From Hydra vulgaris (taxonomy: Eukaryota > Cnidaria > Hydrozoa > Anthoathecata > Hydridae), in assembly GCF_038396675.1 (NCBI RefSeq), contig NC_088921.1:6699501-6763500 (forward strand): a stretch of 64,000 nt of DNA, written 5' to 3'. Made by a program: the position numbers and the translations under genes. How positions within the stretch are numbered: the stretch's first letter is position 1; each line of letters begins with the position of its first letter. Positions 26,745-38,999 of the stretch are shown here, piece after piece. The notes beneath the pieces are model-generated. The model saw only the letters and a list, made by a program, of their open reading frames with translations, ran no database searches and was not told the origin of the DNA.

Positions 26745-27020
26745 TTGCCAGGATTTTGCTTTAGTAACTGTTTTTGATTTTGCTGTCCATTTTTGCTTAA
26801 GTTCTTCATCATTATTTGCTAATTTAAAGCTTTTCAATAAAATTCCATTTACAAGTACCCAGTAACTCTCGATTACGCACTGCTTAGTGTAGTTTCAAGG
26901 ACTTACATCTCTTAGGATGGTTTTGATGCCATTTTAAATGTACAAATCTATTTTCTTTTTGAAGTAGTGCATCAGTACTAATTGCTGCCAAAAGACATCT
27001 GCCTTGCTTTGCTTTTATAT
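26745..27020 (-). pseudogene. unrecognised coding remnant
   Basis: The minus strand carries a protein-like stretch with balanced composition that stands out from the AT-rich background: RCLLAAISTDALLQKENRFV, HLKWHQNHPKRCKSLKLH, stop, AVRNRELLGTCKWNFIEKL, stop and frame change, LANNDEELKQKWTAKSKTV with TKAKSW. The density of Trp, His and Cys suggests a former protein, perhaps a transposase, but I do not recognise the family. Confidence 0.4.
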
Positions 27021-27781
27021 AATAATAGGTTTAAACCTATCAATTCTAAGTGAAGGATGCGGGATTTTTTGGTGGAAAGGGGGGAGGGGGTGAATACCGA
27101 AAATGTATCAACAGAGATAGTGAAGGAGGAGGGCTATGAGCATTTATTCCTCAATATAGCTAAAGACATTTTTACCCTTAACTTTTCAGAAAAATACTTA
27201 CAGGATATTTTTTTACTTTAAAAAGACTGTTTTTGGATTTTTTTGGCATCAAACAAACTTATTTTGCCCTGCATATTAAAGCAAAATTTGTTTTAATCAT
27301 GGCCTACTTAAACACACAGACTTTTAAATCCTCTCAAAACCTTTTAAAAAAACAAATTTTATACTTAAAAATAAAATTGTGGCCTTGTTTTTAGTAATGG
27401 ATAAAACCCTTTTAGTAATTTTGGTTAATAATTGCTGTTGTTTAAAACAAATATTTGAGAAAGGTATTGCTTAGATTTGTCAGTAAAAAATTTTGGAATT
27501 TCAAGTACTGAAGAAAAAATTAAAATTCACAAGTTTTTAAAAATATGTTTTAAAACTAAAAAAAAAATCCAATCAACTGTTTAAAAATATGAAACAAAAT
27601 ATTTTTATTTTTTCAAGTTCAACAATGTTATCTTCAAGCATAGTTGATGTGTCCTTATAATCTTGACCAATTAAGTAATAATCGTCGCGATTTTCTTTTT
27701 CAACCAATATCACTTTTTTATCACCAATCATTAGTTTCCTTAAAGTTTAAAAATTAATTTCTGTTTGTAGACAATTTTCAC
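27021..27781. other. AT-rich stretch, nothing recognised
   Basis: Contains a G-rich patch (GGAAAGGGGGGAGGGGG, about 27075) but no gene. Confidence 0.5.
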
Positions 27782-28020
27782 GCTCACAAATAAGAAAATT
27801 CATTTGATCAGCTCACAAATGAGAAAATTCATTTGATCAGCTCACAAATGAGGTCATTTGATCAGCTCACAAATGAAATCATTTGATCAACTCACAAATG
27901 AGATCATTTGATCAACTCACAAATGAAATCATTTGATCAGCTCACAAATGAAATCATTTGATCAGCTCACAAATGAAATCATTTGATCAGCTCACAAATG
28001 AGAAAGTTCGTTTGATCAGC
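27782..28020. repeat. minisatellite, 9 units of 25-29 bp
   Basis: Unit GCTCACAAATGAAATCATTT followed by GATCA. Three units (1, 2 and 9) carry a 4-bp longer form with GAGAAAATTC or GAGAAAGTTC. Each unit contains the palindrome TGATCA. There are no unique spacers. Confidence 0.95.
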
Positions 28021-28908
28021 TTTCCCTGAAAAATACTTTTAGTTACTTTAATTATTTTGTTATAATTTGTTTAAAATGCACTATTTACTTTCATTCCTGA
28101 ATTTTTTAAATGGTGTTCTATATCTTTGTTTCCAGCATAAACTCAGTAAACTAATAACGCCTTTAAGCTTATATCTGCTTTTATAAAACCATCATTTCAA
28201 GACTTCTATTGCAATCATCCCTTCTGCCTCATTGTGCAATCACAGGTTTACCATGAAGCATAACATTTTTGATAATAGAAATCAAATATTCAACAGACTC
28301 TTTGAATGTAGCTTTGTGCTTTATTTTTAAACTCATATCTGATTTCATAAACCGTAAAAAAAATTATCAAACATAATTTTTGTGGTATTGGTTATTTTAA
28401 TGTTTTATTTGTCTATTATTTCTTGTCAAATAACTTTTTCGACAAATTTTTATTTCAAACATAAGTTTTTTGAGTTTTCACTCAATTTTATTCACAAATA
28501 ATACACAAATAATACATAGTTTCAAATAGATACTATTGGACTGAATATGTGTTGGAAACCTGAATATTTGAAAGAATTCTTTCTGCATCTCAATATTTCT
28601 GACCTCAAAAAAGGCTTTCAGCCTTGTTGGAAGTGAATTAGTATATAAAAAATTTAATTTTTTTTATTAGTTTAAATTAATTCTGCTAAAGTCTCAGTCG
28701 CATAGTATACATTTAAAAATAAAGTTATCAAAATAGTAACATTATATATTTGTTACTAATCTTTTGGGCTTCAGTAAAAAATTAACGTTACCAATACCAT
28801 AGTTATATTATATTTAGTAAATAGTTTAAAATTATAGTTGATTATGTAAGTTTCTATTTAAATATAATTTTGAATGTGTTTATGAAAATATAGAGAAGAG
28901 ATTTTTTG
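28021..28908. other. AT-rich stretch with faint coding traces
   Basis: Minus-strand text near 28310-28190 (SVEYLISIIKNVMLHGKPVI) looks like part of a decayed protein, but it is too short to assign. Confidence 0.35.
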
Positions 28909-29088
28909 TTTTTTGATGTTTACCATGGTTATTATAGATACATGGAGATAGGTGCGGGTTTTTTAATGTTTACCACAGATACATGGAGATAAGTGCGGGT
29001 TTTTTGATGTTTACCACAGATACATGGAGATAGGTGCAGGTTTTTTGATGTTTACCACAGATACATGGAGATAGGTGCGGGTTTTTTG
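28909..29088. repeat. minisatellite, about 4 units of 41 bp
   Basis: Each unit contains TTTTTTGATGTTTACCACAG then ATACATGGAGATAGGTGCGG. The first copy is diverged (ACCATGGTTATTATAG). Confidence 0.93.
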
Positions 29089-29679
29089 GGGCCATGTTAA
29101 CTTTCATTTGCTTATACTAGGTTTAGATGTGGATTTTTTTTTAAACAATTCATGATAAATATTTTTTGTAGAGCTTAGGAATAAAAATATACAAAAACAT
29201 TACCATACCCACTAACCCTAGATCTAGTGGGGATGAGGGAATAATTTATTATTTAATAAATCCAATCCAAACATGAGTTTTTTCAAATTTTTTATAATAA
29301 TAATTTTGATCATTTTTACCTAATAACTGTATTAAGATATTTTTTATTTAAAACATTAAATTTATATTTATTATTAAATTTATTTTTGTTATTATTATTT
29401 ATACAAATTTATACAAAGAACTTAGAAATTTATTACAACAAATTATCACAACATATGTCAAATTTATAAAAGATTATATTATTAATCTTGTCTAAATTTG
29501 ACCTAATAAATTAAAAATATCTTATTAAGTAAATCTAATAAGTTTCCATGGTCAATCGAAATGTTGTTAAATCAGCAATAGTTTTTAACCAAAAGGCGCA
29601 ATTTAAAATCTTAAAAATTCAACTTTTATCATTATGAATCTTTGATTCATAATGAAAAAATAAATAACAAAATCAGAGA
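29089..29679. other. AT-rich stretch, nothing recognised
   Basis: A short hairpin around AATCTTTGATTCATAATG near 29635-29655 was seen; no genes. Confidence 0.5.
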
Positions 29680-29681
29680 TA

Positions 29682-30446
29682 CTCAGTCCCAATCTCTTTT
29701 TTGATCATTTTTTTCCACGCCATTAATTTTTTAAGCTGATTGCATAACTCAATTAGCTTTAACTTATAAAATACTTGCTCAATAGTGTTGAAAATTTGTA
29801 ACTTATTTTTTAGGGAGAGGAACTCAAAAATGATGGCTAAAACACTAAAAAATTAAAGCTTCAATATAAAAATTCAATTTCAAAATGGTGTAACACTTTT
29901 AATAAGTTTTCTGGTGCTCCATTTAGGCACCTTAAGATGTATGTCTTAAGATCAAAATCATACCATTTAGGCATATTAAGATGTATGTCTCAAGACCTAA
30001 TGCCTAAATGGTATGATTTTGAAATTTTTTCTTTTGTTTCTATATATATAACAAATTCCTTGTTACAAAAAAACTGCAAGGATTTTTCAATGCAAATAAA
30101 TTAGATTTAAAAAAAAAAAAGTAGTTCTTTTGTATTACGTTTGTTAATAAAAAACATTAGGAAAAAATTTCAGAATCATATCTTTTAGGTATCTCAAGAT
30201 AAACTTTTTTTTGTAGGTGGCATTAAAAAAGTATTACACCATTTTGAAATTGAATTTTTATTTAGCTTTAAATTTTTTAGTGTTTTAGTCATCATATTTA
30301 GTTCCTCTTACTAAAAAATAGATTGGTACAAATTTTTAGTAATATTTAAGCAAGTATTTCTTAAGTTAAAGGTAGTTGTGTTATAAAATTAGCCTTGAAA
30401 ATAAATGGCGCTAATAAAAACAATGAAAAAGGAGATTGGGACTGAG
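29682..30446. mobile_element. foldback element (long-inverted-repeat MITE)
   Basis: The left end CTCAGTCCCAATCTC is repeated inverted at the right end (GGAGATTGGGACTGAG), and TA flanks both sides (29680-29681, 30447-30448). The homology continues inward for roughly 350 bp per arm: for example TTCAATTTCAAAATGGTGTA at 29873-29892 pairs with its near-perfect complement around 30233-30252, and the ACACTAAAAAATT block pairs likewise. The left arm holds a second, nested hairpin (AAAATCATACCATTTAGGCA against TGCCTAAATGGTATGATTTT, about 29954-30022). No protein is encoded; a Tc1/mariner-type transposase is the likely mobiliser, judging from the TA sites. Confidence 0.85.
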
Positions 30447-30448
30447 TA

Positions 30449-31922
30449 TTGATATCTCTAAAAATATAAGGAGTCAGACATTAAATTTTTAGTGAAGTTT
30501 TCTTTAACTAATTTAAGCTTGCATTCCAAAAATCATCAAAATCCAAGATGTCATGGTTCTGAAAATTTTTTTTTGGATTGATTTGACATGAATTGACCCA
30601 AATGTTCTTGGTAGTACCTTCCTCAGTTTGTTTATCTGTACAGAGAATGTTGTTTGAATTTTTTGAGTTTATGCTTTGAAGCTATAGCTTTAAAATATAA
30701 TTTAAAAGATACACAAAACATACATTAGGCTCACACGCTGGATATGGTTACAGCGTTAAAAATATTATGACCATTCTGAACACAAATGTCCATGTTTATT
30801 CAGTTGCTCTATAATCGGCATCAGATCAGCGCTTGTATACTATGTGCTTAAATCTAAAATCTCTTTTGGCAAAAAAGAAGTGACCTAAGAGTGAAGTAAT
30901 GTGACCAATAGTGATCTATTATGATGGTAACTAATGTGTGCAATGAAAAGTTCATTTTATAGGAAAACAGCTTTAAGAATCTTTTGTACTAAGAAGTTTC
31001 TTAATGTTTTTTGTTTCTACTTACTTCTTATTATGGTTAATATGGTTAATTCTTTTGCCTTTTGTTAATATGTTAATTCTGTTGCCTTCTGTTACTATGT
31101 TTAATTCCATTGTCTTCTGAAGAATTTCAGTGACTTCTCAAGTGGCTTTTTATGGTAGCTATAGAGTTTACTTATTCAAAAAAATAATAGTAATACTAGT
31201 ATAATGTTATAAAAAACAAGTAATTATGTTATATTACTAATGTTATAATAACAAGTTTTTTCAAGAACTTTAGCTAATTTTTTTCTATAATTAACAAGTT
31301 AAGTTAAGATGTAGAGTACACAATTTTTTAAATAGAAAACTGTTATATGAAGCCCTATTTGTAACATAAAAAACTCTTTAGAAACATTAGGGTCTAGATT
31401 GATAAAATAGTACCCTTTAAGTGAGAAACTACTAGCCTGCCTGATTTATTCTTAAAAATAGTATGCAACCATAGTTTTTCAATTATTTGTTAACCTAAAA
31501 ATTATCTAATAAAATATTATTAAAATTGAAAACTGAATCATTTAATTTCTTTAAACAAAATTTGCAATCTGTCAGAAGTTAAAATGTAAAAATATTTTTT
31601 ATTTTTTTAACTTTAGTTACCATTACTATTATAATTATTAATAATAATATTTAAATATTTATATTATATATAAAAATATATATTTTATTAATATATATAC
31701 TATTACAATTATAATTGTTAATATTTAGAAACAAATTTTAAAAAATTTGCATTCACCTATCCTAATTTAAATTTGTCATTTATCAATTATAAATTTTTTT
31801 TTGATTTAATATTTAAATAAAACTTTATAATGATAATAATAATAGTTAATGCTGATAAGATAAAGCGATATCTATGACAGCTGGTATATATTAATTACTG
31901 TTCAGTTTTAAATAAAAAAGCG
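30449..31922. other. AT-rich stretch
   Basis: Degenerate repeats of GTTAATTCTGTTGCCTTCTG type at about 31034-31120; otherwise nothing recognised. Confidence 0.5.
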
Positions 31923-32575
31923 TTAATAATAAGCTTTCTTGATTTTTGTCTTGTTTGCTATTGCTTTTAAATTAACTGATTGCAAGTTTGATTTAAAGCT
32001 GTTAAGTGTAATTGATTGAACAACTTCTGCCGGTAGACTATTCCATTTATAAATGACTCTATTGCTGAAAAAATATTGTCTTTTCATACAATTTCTAACC
32101 AATTCAGGTTTCAATCGATGTTTAGCTCCTCTAATATTAGATGCTGGACCTGATAAGTAAATAGAGTTCATTGCTTGATTTTGTTTAATATCAATCTTTT
32201 CAATACTTTTAAATATCTTGAATTGCTGGATCAAGTCACCTCTTAGCCGCGGAGTCTCTAAAGTTGTCATATCCAAAATTTCTAATCTTTTTCCGTAATC
32301 AAGATGCCTTAGTTCCGCTATCATTTTTGTTGCTCTTCGTTGAACTTTTTATAGTTCATTAACATCTTTTGTATAATACGAACTCCATACTTGAATCGAA
32401 AACTCTAAATTTGGTCTAACATACGTACAGTACAGTGTTTTTATTAGATCTTTATCCTTGTACTTGAATGTATTATTTAGTAGTGAGAGCATACTATTTG
32501 CTTTACTGGCTGCATATTTTACTTGTTTAGCCCATTTCAAATCACTTGATATATAAACACCAATGTCTTTTTTTT
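31923..32575 (-). pseudogene. 5'-truncated LINE: RT C-terminal part
   Basis: The minus strand reads KDIGVYISSDLKWAKQVKYA (a frame change may lie within), SKANSMLSLLNNTFKYKDKD, LYCTYVRPNLEFSIQVWSS, one in-frame stop at about 32348, then VQRRATKMIAELRHLDYGKR, RLRGDLIQQFKIFKSIE, NCMKRQYFFSNRVIYKWNSL and VVQSITLNSFKSNL to a natural stop at 31923. This is the conserved C-terminal region of CR1-type ORF2 (K.AN..LGLI...LYK..VRP.LEY...W.P...VQRRATK). It is a different family from family A. The 5' truncation and the single stop suggest a fairly recent dead-on-arrival insertion. Confidence 0.88.
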
Positions 32576-32599
32576 AGTTTTGACTTTTCAATTTCCATT

Positions 32600-32835
32600 A
32601 TAGAAATTGAAAAAGTCAACATCTGCCCAATTTATATAACTTTATCGAGACACTCTCTTTAGCCTTTACTTAACAAAGAGCCTCTAGGTAGGGGATTTTT
32701 AGCTGGATGCAGTTAACATCTGCCATCTGCCCAAGATAAGTTTTTTTATCAAGACACTATCTCTAACCTTTGCTTAATCAAGAGCCTTAAGACAAACTCC
32801 GACATAAAAATCCCCTATTTTTATGTCAGAGTTTG
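32600..32835. repeat. fragment of LINE family A 5' leader, two tandem monomers, ending in a palindrome
   Basis: ATCTGCCCAA..., ATCGAGACACTCTCTTTAGC and ACAAAGAGCCTCTAGG occur twice about 100 bp apart, matching the single unit at 16255-16330. At 32793-32835 the arms CAAACTCCGACATAAAAAT and ATTTTTATGTCAGAGTTTG form a near-perfect palindrome whose right arm is the normal LINE sequence. Confidence 0.75.
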
Positions 32836-33921
32836 TTTCTCCTGAATTGAGTTTCAGTTTTGTTTGTTTTAAAAGTACAATAGAAATGATTTTATTTATT
32901 TCACTGATTTGTTGTTATTATGACTTTTATTACATTAAAATATTTAATTATTCAAATTTTATTTAATTATTTAATTATATTGCGGTAAAAAAATAGTATA
33001 AATCAATGTCATTATTTTTTTCATGTTCTTTTTAATAAATATATACAATTTTTTTTACATATTGTTTAGAAACTTCGAATTCACCAGTAAACTCTACAAA
33101 GTTTTCTGCTAAGAAAGGTAATTCATATGTTTTATTTAACATTAACAATCAGGAATAAGTATGCTTTGTTTGCCTTAAAATTATGTTATAAATGGCGATG
33201 GATATTTCAGATGATTTAGAGACAGATATTTCAGTGGTTATTGATAATATGATTTTTATTACATTGTAAAAGAATACTGTACATTAAATTTAGCATCGTG
33301 TTAGCTCAGATTGCTTTGATAATGTTACAATCATTAGTTTTGTTTACTTTGTCAGTTGCTCATGTAAACGATCATTGATTATCAATGCTTATTATCATTG
33401 CTTGCTTCAAAACTTCTAAAAAATCTCTTAAGAATTACTTGATGGAACAACACAAATTTTTTATATTCATTTATCAAGTGATTTATTTTGGTTTTACTTA
33501 TAAGCATGATATTTAAAAAAAAAAATTAGTTGTTTTAATCTTTTTAAAATCTGTTTAAAAGTAAAAAATTACGACTAAGACCTCACTGTGTCATTGGAAG
33601 TATCATGCTCAATTCATCTAACCATGCAGAGGCCTTGTTTGAGTTTCTTTAGTTTGTGTTTAGAAGCTATAGCTTTTAGAGAAAATTGTATCAAAAATAA
33701 AAAATTTTGTTTTATAAAGCATAACAGCTTTAGCTATAAAAACTTCTTCTGTTTTCCCCTTAATAATATCCTTTTTCTGCCTAAAAAGATGTTTTTAAAT
33801 TTAAGTGAAAAGATAAATTTGTAACAAAAATTTTTTAAAACATTAAAATCATTATAGTCTATATTCCATCATTAATGTATATTGAAATTAATTTTGTTCT
33901 ACTGAAAAAAAATACAGTTCT
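32836..33921. other. AT-rich stretch, nothing recognised
   Basis: A plus-strand open frame at 33588-33824 has no domain and skewed composition; not called. Confidence 0.5.
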
Positions 33922-34254
<333 letters not shown>

Positions 34255-35286
34255 GGGAAAATAAAGAAAAACAATTGATTGGTTACTCTTTTCATTTACT
34301 GGTGATTGGTTACTCTTTGGACAATTTGGAGTAGCATCTGACAACTTGGTATAATGTGTCAACTCCACCTTTAATCACAGACACAGAAAAATCTAGTCAA
34401 CTTTAAGTTAAGATTTCTCTAAAACCATAAATGCTTTTCATTTCTCCCAAGGTCTTTGCAAATGGCGAATGCATTTTTATAACAGTAAAAGAGAATAGTG
34501 AAGATAAAGAATATAGAAAAAACAAAACTATTTACAAAAATATTATTTATTTTATAAGCGCAAATAATTCATCAACGTTCATATAAATCAACTTGAAACA
34601 AACAGGTGCCCAAAAGATCATTCACAAAGGAAAAATATATATATATAAATAAAAAAAAACTTCAAATTAAAAAAAAACAAAATTAGAACACTTCATAAAC
34701 TTAAAGTAAAAAAAAAAAAGAAACAGAAGAGCGAAAGTAAAGTGAAAAAAAAAAAAAAAGGAACACTTCGTAAATCTAAAGAAAAAAAAAAAAGAAGATA
34801 GAAGAATAAAAAGAAAGAAAAGATAAGAAGAATTAAAAAAGAAAGAAGAAAGACCATTGGTAGAGCTACAAGATTGGTTTTTTTTTTTATAATTTTTGTT
34901 TTTTCTTTACAATCTAATTTGGAATCATGATTACAATAATTCATTAGTTATTATTTTTCAGTCATTACATTATTATTTGTTTTCTTGCATTATATTATTT
35001 ATCTATAGTTATTTATAGTTAATTATATATATTTTCAGTACTTTTTTGATATCTATTCATTTTATTTATTACAAATATTTTTAATATTAATATAATATTA
35101 ATTAGTTGATACTGTATGTACATAAACATATATATATTTTTTCTAAAGATTATATCATTTAAATCTTTATCCAACACATTTCATAAAAAAAATACTGATA
35201 ATCAAAGAGCAATCTAATGTGGTCTTTGTAACTCATGAGTTCATGCAATATGTAACCATATTGATGCACACTCTTATAATCTTCTT
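34255..35286. other. AT-rich stretch with a purine-rich tract
   Basis: Direct repeat GATTGGTTACTCTT at 34278 and 34305; A/G-only runs between about 34690 and 34860. The LINE that follows starts somewhere near 35280. Confidence 0.5.
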
Positions 35287-36100
35287 TTGAATGAATCATC
35301 AGATTTGTATTGCCATAGCTGTTTATCTAAGATGGCCTTTAGCTCAATTTCCAACTTGGAGCTCAAGTCAACATTGTTCAAAAATCTAGATAAATTTCTC
35401 AGTTCTGTTAATTGCAAATACTATGACATTATTGATCTCAATAAAACTTTGCTTCCCAATTCAGAAATATATATTCATCTTAATATCGCTTCTCTACCAT
35501 TCCACATTGACAAACTCTATAGTCTAATCAGCACTCTTAATAATTTTCTCTTAGCAATAGGTATTACAGAATCTACTTTATATATAAACGATACAAATAT
35601 AACTGATATATACATAAACAGGTTTAATATTGATCATTGTCCTACTGAGACTAAAAAAAGTACACTTTTACACTTACACTCAAATTTAAACTACGAAGTT
35701 CGCATTGACCTTATGATTTACTCTTCTAAATATTTAGAGTCATTTTTTGTTGAAATTGCAAAACCTTGCAAATCAAATATAATAATTGGCTGCATTTATT
35801 GTTATCCCTCAATGAATCAACATGAATTCATTCTTCTCACTTAACTCCTCTACTTGAAAAGTTAAGTAATGAAAAAAAAAATCTTTCTAATGGGTGATTT
35901 TAATATGGATCTATTAAGTCACAGTGAATCTAACCTTGTTTCTACATATCTTGATTCTTTAACATCTTAATCACTAAGTCCTTCTGTAATTTTACCATCA
36001 CACATAACAGCTACATCAATAACATTGATAACATATTCATGAACTTTCACTCAACTGATCAATTCTTTGGTAAGCTTACAATTTCAATTTCAGACCACAT
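35287..36100 (+). pseudogene. LINE endonuclease, decayed
   Basis: The first frame (35287-35844) has YCHSCLSKM near the start and IYIHLNIASLPFHIDKLYSL (degenerate NxNSLxxKxdxL start of EEP). It continues with LAIGITESTL (ETN-like metal site, ITES), INRFNIDHCPTETK, and SFFVEIAKPCKSNIIIGCIY with CYPS. After a frame change come the catalytic FLMGDFNMDLL at about 35885-35915 and YLDSLTS. Stops follow, and the DHxP end is unclear. Domain order and motif spacing match CR1-type endonucleases. It is non-functional. Confidence 0.75.
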
Positions 36101-36112
36101 GGCACAATTTTT

Positions 36113-37836
36113 TTGCATTCCTGGCAAACCCAACCACTCCAAAAAAGTAAAAACTTTCAGACAATGCTTCAAAAAAATTTAATAAAAGTATATTTATTGA
36201 AGAAATTTCTGATATCAACTGGGAACTCTCCATTAAAAAAAGATGATGATGTTAATAAATCCATGAATTTCATTTTAAAAACATTTGATGAAATCTTAGA
36301 CCAACATGCTCCTTACAAAATACTAACCAACCAACAAGTTGAAACTGAAATCAAAACCTTGGATTATGTATGGAATACGTAAATCTCATTTCAAAACAAA
36401 GTTTATATAAAGTTCATAAAATCAAAAATATTTATAAGAAAAACAAATTATTTGCAAAATTTAAATTTTATAGAAACAAAATTTCCAGTTTATTAAAATT
36501 TAGCAAAAAAACATACTTTATTACATATTTTAATAAGAATCGGAACAATTTTAAAAGCACCTGGAAGGGAATAAAAGAAATCATTAATATTAGACCTTCT
36601 ACACACAATACATTTTTTAAACTTAAATTATACAAAAATCTTATCACTAATCACACTGCTGTATCTAATTTATTTGATAATTTTTTTAGCACTTTACATA
36701 ACAAACTACTTAGTAAAGCCATACCCTCTAAACATGTATTTAGTGAATATCTAAACATGTATTTAGTGAATAACATTCCAAATGCTAAATCCTTTTTTAT
36801 TAATCCTATAACTGAAAATGAAATATCTGGTCTCATTACAAACATACTCAAAACTGAAAGTATTGGTCCTAATAGCGTACTTACATTCCTTTACATTATT
36901 TTAAAACCGCTCTGTACTGTTATAAATAACTCAAAAAAGGTGGTATTTTCCTAGATATTTTTAAAGTTGCTAAAGTCACTCCGATATTTAAAAAAGGCTC
37001 TCAACTAGATTTCACCAATTACAGACCCATCTCCCTGCTTTCTAATATAGTTAAACTCTTTGAGAAGGTGATGGTTAATAGGCTTTATGCTTTTCTTAAA
37101 AATGCTTAACACTTAAATGCTTTTACACCCATCAGTATGGATTTCGTGCCAATCACTCAACGACTCATACTCTCATTGAAATGGCTGAATTGATTAGAAA
37201 AGCAATCAATGATAAATATTTTGCATGTGGTGTATTTGTCAATTTACAGAAAGCGTTTGATACAGTAGATCATTCAATTTTATTGAAAAAATTAGAATAT
37301 TATGTGATCAGAGGCATACCCCTTAAATGGTTTACTACATATTCAAACGAAAGAAGTAATTTGTTTCTATCAATGACTCAAAATCTACCCTTGTAAAATG
37401 TTCAAATGCTGTTCCTCAGGGTTTAGTATTGAGACCACTGCTTTTCCTTCTTTATATAAATGATCTTCATACATCCATCAAGTTTACTACTATTTATCAC
37501 TTTGCTGATGATACTAATCTGATGCTAATTAATAAATCCCCTAAAAAAGTTAACCAACGCATAAACCATTATCTTGCCAATCTAGTTCAGTGGCTTTGCT
37601 CGAACAAACATTTTCTAAACTCTAATAAAACTGAACTCATTATCTTTAAATTAATTAAAACAAAAATCTATAGGTTGAACTTTAGTAAAAAATTTAGTAA
37701 AAAAATTGAATTTGTTAACTTAATTAATTATCTAGGTATAAAAATTGATTCAAATCTTTCCTTTTTATCCCTCTGTAAAGACTTAGCAATGAAACTAAGT
37801 AGATCTAATCACATGTTGGCCAAAATTTGCCAATAG
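36113..37836 (+). pseudogene. LINE reverse transcriptase, decayed
   Basis: Pieces in order: FILKTFDEILDQHAPYK (linker), NRNNFKSTWKGIKEIINIRP, ISGLITNILKTESIGPNSV, then after the stop at 36953 VAKVTPIFKKGSQLDFTNYR with PISLLSNIVKLFEK. After another frame change come YFACGVFVNLQKAFDTVDHS (motif A, where the usual DL is NL), AVPQG-type residues near 37412, MRPLLFLLYINDL, the catalytic HFADDTNLM, WLCSNKHFLNSNKTELIIF and NYLGIKIDSNLSF. There are at least four frame changes or stops. The thumb ends abruptly at 37836. Confidence 0.87.
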
Positions 37837-38999
37837 GTTAATCTTGAGACACTCTTGAACATATACCATGCTATTATTAATATCTAAATTATATTTATTG
37901 TTGTTTTATTTATTATTATTTATACTTTTTTTTTTTTTTTTGTCCGTTTATTTAACCTCAAAATCAAAAATTGCAAATTTAATTATAATTTACATAGTTT
38001 GGTTCAGTGTCACTCAAATAGTTAAAAACTAGTCAATGGAGTGACACCTTTATAAAATAAACAAATAAAATTAAAAAATATTAAAACAAGGAAATGATAA
38101 AGTAAACTACAATACAAGTAATAAAAACAGAAGTAATAGGAACATTATCATTAAAAAAGTTGGAACATGGATCAGAACAAAAATATAAAGGAGTAAAGCT
38201 CAGAAAAATGAAAAAAAAAAGAAAGAATGAATGGATGAGATAAGATGAGTGGGAAAAAGTTTAAGAGAAAACAAAAATTTTAATCACATAAGTTCAGAAG
38301 GATAGAGTGAGAGAAAAATATATTTGCAGAAAAATATAAAAAAGCAAAATAAAAGCAAACTTAAATAAAAAAAAAATATACTTACTACTACATACAATAT
38401 TAAAGTCTATATTACACATTACATAGATGAGTTAAGCAAACGTAAGTATCAAGATATAGAAAAAGCAACAACAACTAAATTGACAGAGAAAAATGCAAAC
38501 AAAAAAATACATTCACCATTTTTATATACATAAATACATTGCATAAACAATGTATAAAATTAATTAAAATTGTTTGTTTTCTTTTTTTTTCATAAAATAT
38601 TAGTGGTAGAAAATATTTAGTTCTTTTTTTATTATTTTCCATTTTCGAAAACTTTTTTCTCTTAACTTTGTTTTTATTTGTTTCCGTTTTTTTTTTCTTG
38701 TTTTTTATTTTTAATTATTTAAATTCTTTATTTTTGCTTATATACTTATCTTTTAAACTTTTATTACCAAAATGTTTTTTGATTTATTTTTCTTCATAAA
38801 ATTTTTTTTTTTTTACTTTTCACTGTTAAACAAAAACTTCCTCCATTTGCAATTTTGTTTCAATTTTGTTAACATTAAATGTGTTTAAATCAATTAGAGT
38901 TTCAACTTAATATTAGGTGGCTTGATAGGCTGTTTGGCAAGAGATAAAATTCTATAGCAGGTTAATGCCATCATTTCGCTGATTTTTTTCTTTTTACAC
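37837..38999. other. AT-rich stretch, nothing recognised
   Basis: Long T tract at 37926-37940 and T-rich runs at 38580-38820; no gene or repeat family recognised. Confidence 0.5.

Larger units (their letters stand above)
35287..37836 (+). mobile_element. decayed LINE (CR1/L2-like), endonuclease plus RT, plus strand
   Basis: Endonuclease (35287-36100) and RT (36370-37836) occur in natural order and spacing with several frame changes. The RT C-terminus is absent after 37836. It appears to be the same broad clade as 5850-7912 and 48297-49740 but opposite in strand to family A. Confidence 0.85.

Noticed and set aside
27782-28020. CRISPR-like array
   Set aside because: Repeats are directly adjacent without unique spacers, no cas genes are present and the DNA is eukaryotic; it is a minisatellite.
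33588-33824. 78-codon plus-strand frame
   Set aside because: Phe/Lys/Leu/Asn-rich AT-driven composition, no domain, no splice context.
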